NCBI RefSeq assembly: GCF_014839805.1
Contig: NC_051132.1
Coordinates: forward strand, 3,472,001 to 3,536,000
Source: Manduca sexta
Lineage: Eukaryota > Arthropoda > Insecta > Lepidoptera > Sphingidae
Reading direction: 5' to 3'
DNA length: 64,000 nt
A program made the translations under genes and the position numbers. The notes under the pieces were generated by a model that searched no databases, was not told the origin of the DNA, and saw only the letters and a list, made by a program, of their open reading frames with translations. The first letter of the stretch is position 1, and the number at the start of each line of letters is the position of its first letter. Shown here in pieces: positions 38,675 through 64,000 of the stretch.

Positions 38675-38820
38675 CAGAGGCGGCCCTAGGAGAAAGCGAA
38701 CCGAGTAACCGCGCGGGGCCTCGCGCGGTGCTTGGAGGACCTTTTTTCTTGCTCCGCCCTGAACCCCGAGTGTTTTTTTTGTTTTTTCCTGGGGCCTCGC
38801 ATCGTTTAAGGCCGCCACTG
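38675..38820. mobile_element. hAT-type MITE with TIRs
   Basis: 146 bp bounded by CAGAGGCGGCCCTAGG and the inverse of CAGTGGCGGCCTTAAA. The flanking octamers TATATTAT and CATGTTAT match at 6 of 8 sites, consistent with an old 8-bp duplication. GC-rich interior, no coding capacity. Confidence 0.75.
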
Positions 38821-39128
38821 CATGTTATAGTTGCGAGAATAAGGCCAAGCCTCAAAATGGCGTCCCGAAGAAATTATTTAAAATAGTCAAAGTAAATTGA
38901 TAAAATAAACAAGTGAAAACCACACTTTAATATCCTATCTATAATACACGTACACATCTAACTTTTTACAAATGATACGTTCGTCTATCCGTCAAAATGT
39001 ACTGCAATATCAAAATATGAACACTTTTACAATTCGTATGTTCATCATATGTCTGTTGTATAGCAATTATCGATTTGCTCGAACCAAATCGTTACTCCAT
39101 TGGCTCATCAAAAATAATTAATTCTCAG

Positions 39129-39134
39129 TTTATT
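39129..39134 (-). terminator. Poly(A) signal for long-tail ADAM transcript
   Basis: AATAAA on the minus strand about 75 bases after the stop at 39208, in an AT-rich 3' flank. Confidence 0.5.
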
Positions 39135-39207
39135 TTTATTATCGACTAGAAAATTCTATAAATTAATAATAGGTTAATGTAAAATAATTTCTAGCGTACT
39201 CATAAAA

Positions 39208-55763
<16,556 letters not shown>

Positions 55764-55909
55764 CTGTAACAAAGAAAAATCATCGTAAATAAGTGCGACA
55801 TTAAAGTTGCGAGTCGTTTAATGTATAACAGTAGACGTACAGTCAGCCACAAAAGTAGATGAAAAAATTCAAAATTTTACATTGCCATTAAATTTACTGA
55901 TAGTAGATG

Positions 55910-55960
55910 ATTACCCCTCGTCAATCGACACAAATATGCCGGCACATATGTTGAGTATAG
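55910..55960 (+). repeat. Dispersed repeat fragment
   Basis: CCTCGTCAATCGACACAAAT then ATGCCGGCA, a short piece of the same family, just upstream of the first visible ADAM exon. Confidence 0.5.
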
Positions 55961-56893
55961 TGCATTATAGACCTAATGCCGATATTTTTAAACTTTGTGC
56001 ATACCTCGACGGTCTAATCTTCACTGTCCCATGAGTGTTACGACATCCACGGTATTTTATACGTCGCTATTTTTAACTCAATAAGTAGCACAATGTTTTA
56101 ATAGAACACCATCTCACGCTCACGAGGCTATGTCGCCAAATGGTTAGGCAGAGGTGAAACGAGCACCCACATACCCTCAGCTTATAGCCAGAGACATATT
56201 TGATGATGGCAAATCAATTGCTATAACAATATTATAAAGAGAAAAAGTTTGTTGTAGGGGTTAAATTATCTATGGAACTACTGAATCCATTTTGAAAATT
56301 CTTCCACTAATAGAAAGCTACATTACTCTTGAGTGCTAAAGGCTACTTTATATCACGGAAAACATTTTAACGCATTTTAATTTGAACCGCGGGCAATAGC
56401 TACTTGGGTATAAATTCAAATTATAGTTTATAATATTTTGTCACATTATATGAGTTAATTGTATTACCTAATATGTTTCACTTCGTATTATAGATGCTGT
56501 ATATGATAATAAAAGGAGGGCTTAATATTACAAAGGTTTAATTTTTTGGTCGAAGACTTATGAGTACTATAATAGTGTTACATCGTACAGGAAATCTAAA
56601 TTTGGCAGCGCTATATACGATTATCTAGCGACAAAATAATATAACGACATCGTTGTGTATAACAGAGACCTATGAAAAGCCTCGCCTTCTTATTTTAGTC
56701 GCATCGTATTGTTGCTATCTAAGACATCCTAACTCCCAAATTACATTCCCAGGTCATGGAATACTTTTATGGGGTTTTCTATTACAGTTTGTTTTGAATT
56801 TGTTGACGAATCATCAAACTGATGTATACAACGCAATGGAAAATAGGTAGGTAGAAGAAGATTTTACAATTCCCTTTTGGCAACACGTCTTGG

Positions 56894-57244
56894 ATAAGAC
56901 GGATTAAGAAGCGGCGATAGCTTAGTTGGTTGTGCAACGGTCTGCCGAGACGAAAGTCCGCAGGTTCAAATCCCAAGGGCGCGCACCTCTGACTTTTCTA
57001 AAAAATTATGTATGTATTCTTTGTGAATTATCGTTTGTTTTAACGGTGAAGAAAGACATCGTGACGAAACCTGCATACCTGAGAAATTCTCTATAGGAAT
57101 TTTCGAGGGTGTGTGAAGTCTACCAATCCGCAATGGACCACCGTGATGGACTAAGGCCTATTCCCTCTCTGTAGTAAAGGAGGCCTGGGCCCAACAGATG
57201 GACAGTATATAATACAGGGCTGATATTATTATTATATTTTATTT
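56894..57244 (+). mobile_element. SINE family 1 with 12-bp target duplication
   Basis: Contains GCGGCGATAGCTTAGTTGG (A box, from 56911), GGTTCAAATCC (B box) and the CTGATATTATTATTAT tail. AACACGTCTTGG is found directly before (56882-56893) and after (57245-57256), so the insertion borders are clear and include 17 bases before the tRNA-like head. Confidence 0.88.
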
Positions 57245-57256
57245 AACACGTCTTGG

Positions 57257-60200
57257 TACTTTCTTCGGCCTCGCTGAACAAGCAGCGCAAGTGGCATTTC
57301 ATTACAAGTTGCAACTACTTCCCGGTATCGTATTGCAATTTGCGACGCAGCATTAAATTACTGTAAATACAAAACTGGAATAAATAACTTATTCCCGCGA
57401 TAACATTTTTGTGTTACATAATATTGGATATTGTAGCTTGGCACAATTAATTATAAAGACATAAAGAGTAGGCGCGTACAGGCTGTTCAATTTAATCGGG
57501 TATAAAATAGAAGCTTAAATTTTTAAACAAAAGCCGCCATAACGAAGTTAACGTTCTCGGCATATATTGCTGATGATGTATGCTATTCGACAACCAATCA
57601 AATTACCCGCTCGTGTGTGCGTTCCCTAACAAGCTGACATTCGCATTAATATAATAGATGTCAAAAACCTTAGAGATATCAATCAGGAAGGCCGTGCAGG
57701 ATGTCGTTTTGGCGCGCGAATGGGTGAATCATTTGAAAAAAGAATACATTTGCATATTATAATGTTGCATTAACGGTACAAACAAACTAACACAAAAGCC
57801 ATTGTTAGATAGGTTTTATGTCTAACCATACAAAGGGGCCATTAAAGTGCTACGATGAATTTACGTGAATAATTAAAAGAATAATAGCAAAATAAATCGT
57901 AAATATTAATTAATTAAGACATATTAAAGACAATTTTACTAAGATAACACATTTTATATTTTGTACTCAATTTTATACTTTTCAAAATACAAAATACCCA
58001 AAATAAAATTAGCAATATTATAATAATTATGTGATGACATCAGTCCGAATAGATCTAGTCTAGACCAAGATCAACGACCGTCCTCTATTTTAACGATACC
58101 AAATTATATGAAACAATAACGCTATATTTATACAGCGGCCACCGCAATTACGTGCCGACATTACAGACTTTGTACTATAATTCTATAATACAAACTGTAA
58201 TTAATTACTTTAGTCTGGATGGCGGGTGATCTATATACCATGACAAATGTTTGTTTGGTCTGCGAATATTTGTTTGGGGCCTGGGGTCTTTCTAAGTCTG
58301 ACACATTAAGGTCTAGAGACCAGAATGTCTCCGGGTTTAGGATGTCAAAAGATCATGTTTAATAATATTATAATTGAACTGTATTTCCAAGCAGTAAAGA
58401 TACGTAAATTGCAATCACGTTTTTAAAACCGGAAAATTCATTTCCTAATGAAGCCATCACAGTCGATGGAAAAATTTTCTGGAATTTTCTTGCAAGTAAT
58501 TATCTTACATTTTTTACCTAAAGTTAAAAATGAGCCTCAAAAGGAACGCGTAACAATAGCATGATCCAAAAATCGCACCAGTTTTCACATTTTTTAACAA
58601 AATTCGCCGGTCATCGGACGAGCGAAATGCTTGTTTCTTTATTTACGGCGAAACAACTAAATTGTATTAGTGAGTGAGCATTCATATCACTGCTTTATTA
58701 CGATTTTCTTGTACGTACTATAATACTCACTGAAAATGATCTCAATGTTGTGGTAGTGACTCGAGGTTGTTTAGTCCGGATCGAAGGACCAAAACATTTT
58801 TTGCCTTTCATCACATGTTGAATCTAAATATTCTGGTAGCGCATCTTTAAGTATTTTTTATGCTAGTATAAACGATTTAGTTCTTTACTTTAGGCCTGCA
58901 CCGTACTATTGAAGTTTTTTAGTTTTCTCCTGATAAAAATCTCTTTTTCAAACTTACTTCCGGAGTCCCTCAACCATTGTCATCCACCATTCTTGGCTAT
59001 CATACAAAAATCTACCGTAAACGCAACCCGGATATGTTTTTTATCATCCCCATCTGTTTACGGGCGTCATACGCGCGTGACGTACGCTATATGCCCATAA
59101 TCGCTATCACAATGGTATTGTGATGTCCGCGTACCATAAATAACTCACTAACTGGGCCAGGCGCGGACCGGTGTGTGCGACGCGTGTGGCGGCAATGCGT
59201 GAATCAACACTCCAAATTCACAAATTAGTGATAGAGCTTGTGAATTTTAGGAGCTTAAGCATTACAATATTATTCAAGATATGTTTGAATATATTAGGGC
59301 CTGGATCAGTATAATATAGGCTACTTTCTACCCCGTAAAATCGTGCAGTGAGAAGTCTTAAGTAAGCGGAGTTGCGAGCAAAATATAGTTATACACGATC
59401 GCTAAATGTGTTGAGGTTGCATTTTATAATTGACGTAGTTAGTATTTCACTCTTTTCTAAAGTAACCTTTACATAAGCCAACATGTATACCTCATTATTA
59501 TGACAATAGAAATATTTAACGTCCTGACCTACTGAACATTAACAATAGAATATAATGCTGAACGAAAAAAAAAGAACGTAATATGTCAATTATTATTGTA
59601 GTACCGAAAAACACATAGTAAAGTGAATAACATATTTGGAGATGATGACGTAAAATATTTTTTTAAAAAACTTTTTCAAGTGAGAGATCTTTAAAAAATA
59701 CCTTTCCGTGAAACTGTTAAACACGATAAGCGAGAACGATAAAAACTGATTTATACGTAGCAGGATACGTGTTCATCCTGTTTATTTTGAACTTGGCTTT
59801 TTAGATAATCTATGGCAAAATTTAAAGCGCCTTAGCCTTTTGACGTTTAAGATAAAATGGCGGCGTTCTATTTAAATGGCGCGAAATTGATTTATAGTCG
59901 ACAACAATTTTGTTTTAAATTTTAAATTATTTTTACACATAAACATTATAAAAGGAATTGTTAAAACTATTGTGATCGAAATAATGATTCTAATAGGCGA
60001 GACTAGAGAGATATTAACTAGTTGTTGATTTTTCTGCACAGCGCATACCAATCCTTCATACTGTGAGGCGGAGTAATTGCTTTTAATAGAGTCAATTCAA
60101 CATTTTTAACAAAACCGGCTTTACTCTCGGTTTAAAAGGCGTGACATCAATTAGCAAAGTCTAGACGTATCAATTTTTAAATGCTTTTACATTTTCAAGT

Positions 60201-61411
60201 CTTTTACTCGTGTAATTAAGTTAAAAGCATACTAAACATCTTAGAAAGACTTGGTAAAGAGAAAAAATAGTTGCGTCCTAACAGTTGCGAGAATTGAGAG
60301 TCTTATGTCTTAACCTAACCAAAACCAAACAATAACAACAAACCAAAACCGATATCGCAAATAATCGTTGGAGACTACTTAAACAGACTTTTCCTCTTTA
60401 TAATAATTAGTGCAAAATTCGATAGAGATGTAGAAGAAGTAATGTCTTTTGGGTTTCGTATGACGAGAAAGATATCTGGAGGTACAAATTAGAATATACC
60501 CCTTCATAATCCTTATTGCGTTCCACTAAGGCTCTTATTGCTAAACTGGGCCCTGGCGCCTATAGATACATCAGAATTTATGTGTGCATCGTCAACGGAG
60601 ATCAGTAAACTTCAGGTGACCCATTAACTCTTCCAACGACTTGTCCCATAAAATGTCAGATGGTCCAGTGACTGACGAAATCTACTCTACTCCAAGTGGT
60701 TTAGTACGAGTTGAGAAACAAAACACATCAACAGATAACTGTTAACTGCGTAACACGTAACCTGTTGAATCATTAAAACTGATGCTACAGGCATCACTCC
60801 GACCATTCCTGCACGGAGCGCTAGGGATGTTACTGTATCGATTATTTTATCACAAAAATCGTTATCGATAATAGTTTTACGATTGATTTTGTAATCATAG
60901 TAAACACGATAATGTCTTCATTAAATAAGTGTGATGTATCTATTGAACACTAAGCTTGTTTACGTTCAAGAATGTACATTCCTGTCGTAATACCAGGTAC
61001 AAATTTCAAGCTATTTAAGTGACGTGTATTTATTAAATTTCATTCACGAATTTATTTTCTGAAATTATCTTACATTTGCCATTTTTCTTTGATTTGATCC
61101 ACACTTCAGGCTTGAGTTACAATTCTGCTTACGCATTTACTAACATGGCTAATTGTTCTATGTAATCAAAACCTCTGTCCTTTGTCACGTCGTTCATTAA
61201 GTTTGTAAAGAGACGTATTCTCCCTCACACGAAGGACTTGGATCGAGTTTCACCATTATGACCTTGCTGATGATTGAATTAATTACTTCCTTAGTTTAAT
61301 TTCAGTATGATCATGTCTTTAGATTTCTTACAAGCTAGCTTCTTGTCATCAACCTTACTTTTTGTGCTCGTTGTTACACGATAAAATAGTTTGTTTGTGA
61401 ACAACATTAAA
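57257..61411. other. No gene recognised (possibly 5' intron of ADAM gene)
   Basis: AT-rich, without supported exons; an upstream ADAM exon could hide here or beyond the window. A Helitron-like scrap with GAGTTGCGAGCAAAATATAG is near 59365-59390. Confidence 0.45.
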
Positions 61412-61439
61412 AGTATGATATGAATATTCATATCATACT
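61412..61439. repeat. Perfect 28-bp palindrome
   Basis: AGTATGATATGAAT followed at once by its exact reverse complement, no spacer. Confidence 0.9.
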
Positions 61440-62363
61440 ATAGTTTATAATACTCGTCTTATGTTTTAATCCATTGCTTTGCCATCGATTACCAAATATT
61501 ACTTATAAACTTGATTTAGCGTTAAGAGATGGTTAAGCATTGCTTAAATAGCTGTCAAAATTAAACATCTCCGATGATTAAAAGTTTAAGGGCAGACTAG
61601 TCAAGACGTAATTAAGCTTAGCTTTGCGAAATTTTTATAATAACCAATATAACAATGTAATATAACAACCAGTTGCCGCTCTTTAGCCAGTATTTTCCAT
61701 CAAATTTATCGACAGAGACAAAAATCAAATTCAAATCTATCTATGAATATAAATTCAAAGTTTATCAGTTTTCAAATTAGTAGCAAAAGCCTTTCTAACC
61801 GAGCATCGTCTATTAATTAATCGCTTGTTGCTGACAATCGGAATCGAACCCGAGCACCAGCTCTGTACAGCTGGTACCGATACAAACATGTTATGTGTGT
61901 TAACGATTTCAGTTCGGCTCTGTACTGTTCCCATCAGACTACACGGAAAAACTAAGGGTATTTTTATTTTTCTAATTAACTATCAAATTAACTGAAGTGC
62001 TTACAGTATTCCTTTTTTGTTGAACCAAACATATTCTTTTATATCAGACATCAAACACTTATTATTTTAAAGGATGTAAAAAATATGTTGCATTAGCATC
62101 ACTAATTACTATTGTGCTTTTGAAGTTTACTAATTTTAAAATTATAATTAATTATGCAGCGCACGCAACGGAAGTTCTCAAAAAGAATATTTTTTCCCAA
62201 TTTTATTAACAGTTTTCATTGATGCTCCCATTGGTCATAGGAAGATGTCATAGCCTATAGCGTTCTTTAATAAATGGCCTATTTAATACTAAAAGCTTTT
62301 TTCAATTCGAACCAGCAGTTGCTGAGATAAGCACGTTGAAACCAACGAAGTCTTGAGCTTTAC

Positions 62364-62396
62364 TTAATACTAATGTATAATATACATTAGTATTAA
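62364..62396. repeat. Perfect hairpin, 16-bp arms, 1-base loop
   Basis: TTAATACTAATGTATA, one A, then the exact reverse complement. One base separates it from the next palindrome. Confidence 0.93.
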
Positions 62397-62397
62397 A

Positions 62398-62460
62398 TAA
62401 GAATTGTATTAATCTATCTATATATACATTGTATATATAGATAGATTAATACAATTCTTA
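62398..62460. repeat. Perfect hairpin, 30-bp arms, 3-base loop
   Basis: Arm 62398-62427 is the exact reverse complement of 62431-62460; the loop is ATT. The arms contain TAATCTATC and a TATATATAC core. Confidence 0.95.
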
Positions 62461-62984
62461 ATATTACTTCTTCTTCTTATTCCGAATTAAATTAAAACTT
62501 TAACTTAAACTTTCAGTGTCAATTAATTCTCAGTAAATGTAGGCTAAGGGCAATTGGCGAGTTGATACAAGATAATCCGATAATTGAAGCTACCCTTAAG
62601 GAGCTATGGTGTGGATTAACGCATTCAATCCGGATTACTGTAAAGCGTACATCCAAGAACCTGAACACTATCGACTTATTTCCTTCATTCCTTCATAAAG
62701 TTCCATACAAAGCACAATGGATATCATATAAATGTAATAAACTGGTATAAAACTGAAACAAAGATATTTCATTACGGAAAACTATTGTTTATTAGCCGTT
62801 ACCTTATTATGTGTTAGCTTTTATGGCACGGCATAAGGACAGAAATAGCTATACTCGTCGACTTTCTATATTTGTGCATTCAACATTCTAGCTGTGAAGT
62901 TATATTTCCATGTAGCGGGGACAGTTGCGTTGTAAATGTTACGGGATGAGTTATATTATAGGATTTATGTATTTTGTACACAAA

Positions 62985-63055
62985 TCTTTACTAATATTAT
63001 AAAGCTGTTGAGTTGTTTGTTCGTTTGAACGCGCTATACTCAGAAAAAAATAAAT
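62985..63055 (+). mobile_element. Helitron-like 5'-end fragment
   Basis: ACTAATATTATAAAGCTG, GAGTTGTTTGTTCGTTTGAA and CGCGCTATACTCAG match the head of the 19364-20650 element. Confidence 0.6.
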
Positions 63056-64000
63056 TTCTTTCACTAATAAGAATTGAAATTTCGTAAAAATACACACAAA
63101 AGATGTCCTAATTCAAAATATAATATAAAAAATTAATGTCGCAAAAATGTCCTCAAATTTAGCATTCCACCCCATGTATGTAATTGTAAATGGCGAGTTA
63201 AATATTTTAAAAGTATGTGGGGAAAGACGTATGGAACGACACAGTCATAACACACAAAAAAGCTCCTTAAACAATTTGATAAAAGCATACACATTTAAAA
63301 TTAACTGTATTACGACTGCTTTTATATTACTGATAAAATAAACGCATGACGATAATGAAATAACAATACCTTCGCCATTAGAAAAGGAACAAAATACGAT
63401 CACCTAATTTAACGTCTTGACAATATTTTAATTAAAGTTTTGTGTGACAGCTTCCGGAGTCTGGATAATAAACAGTACAGTGACATCGCATTAATCATTC
63501 TTACACAAAAAAATGGCGACCGAGTGATGAGATATGTGAATGGGTCGACCGTTATTACGATGTCTTTTTTATAATTTGTATTAACTCGCCATCTGCAATA
63601 AGTCACTTTGTCAAATCGCTGGTTCACTATTACAAGGTCCTATGTTAAGTATTACTTATGTTGCAAAAATGAGATTAAAAAAATTCATATAAATTTTAAA
63701 AACAATAATTAATGACTTCCCCTTAATTTATTTCTTGGGATTGTTGGAATTTTTTATTGAAAAAATTTAGAATCATGTGATATATATAATTTAATATGCA
63801 CACCAAATATAACACAGAGCCTTGTATTGAGCCAGAGATATATCAACATAAATGAAGTAAAGTATGTTTATAGAGAAGTTTATTAATTTATTATTTGCTA
63901 GATTACAAATTAATAATTACTAATCTTCCTGGGACAATCCTGTATCATAGAAATTTAAAAGAAGGTTTGTTACAAAAAGTCTACATACAACAACACCGAT
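63056..64000. other. No gene recognised
   Basis: AT-rich with two chance ORFs (63147-63341 plus and 63409-63627 minus) that show no known motif. Confidence 0.45.

Noticed and set aside
61845..61920. tRNA-like sequence with GGTTCGATTCC on the minus strand
   Set aside because: A B box is visible but the acceptor stem does not pair and no proper anticodon arm can be placed; probably a SINE or tRNA relic.

Overview
The window is eukaryotic nuclear DNA from an insect, almost certainly a moth or butterfly (Lepidoptera). It is AT-rich, its genes are cut by GT-AG introns, and it holds many dispersed repeats of types typical of lepidopteran genomes: Helitron-like elements ending in a GC hairpin plus AAAAGCTAG and sitting between A and T, tRNA-derived SINEs with A and B boxes, hAT-type MITEs and RTE-like LINE tails. 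No bacterial operon, CRISPR array or plasmid feature is present.

Layout. 1-13 kb: a small three-exon plus-strand gene (76 aa) resembling the hinge subunit of mitochondrial complex III (UQCRH), spread over 9.5 kb. On the opposite strand, inside its first intron, lies a first coding exon (5343-5505) of a gene I do not recognise; a possible untranslated first exon for that gene is near 24.5 kb. 13-26 kb: no coding exon that I can support, but many repeats, including a Helitron-like element carrying seven copies of a 123-bp tandem unit. 26.3-29.8 kb (minus): a four-exon gene for a 688-aa protein with nine degenerate C2H2 (U1/matrin-like) zinc fingers. 32.5-33.6 kb (minus): the spliceosomal core protein SmD2, whose start codon appears to be split by an intron. 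38.7 kb: a short hAT MITE.

39.2-55.8 kb (minus) is the dominant locus: a transmembrane ADAM metalloprotease-disintegrin. I reconstructed sixteen coding exons whose phases all agree: prodomain with cysteine switch, furin site, catalytic domain with HEMGHNFGMEHD, disintegrin, cysteine-rich, EGF-like, transmembrane segment and cytoplasmic tail. The 5' end (signal peptide) was not found and is probably beyond 55.8 kb, possibly outside the window. Two C-termini are predicted. If the transmembrane exon is read through, the tail is short; if a donor inside that exon is used, a single 795-codon proline-rich exon is joined in frame. Its introns carry SINEs, a Helitron, a Copia-like Gag fragment and a long (TG)n tract beside a disintegrin exon. 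55.8-64 kb holds only repeats and striking AT-rich palindromes.

The genes do not form a pathway: they are a splicing factor, a respiratory-chain-like protein, a zinc-finger protein and a cell-surface protease that happen to be neighbours. The most checkable novelties are the dual-tail ADAM splice choice, the intron-split SmD2 start codon, the UQCRH-like gene with an unusual N-terminus, and the 123-bp array in a Helitron-like element with direct-repeat flanks.
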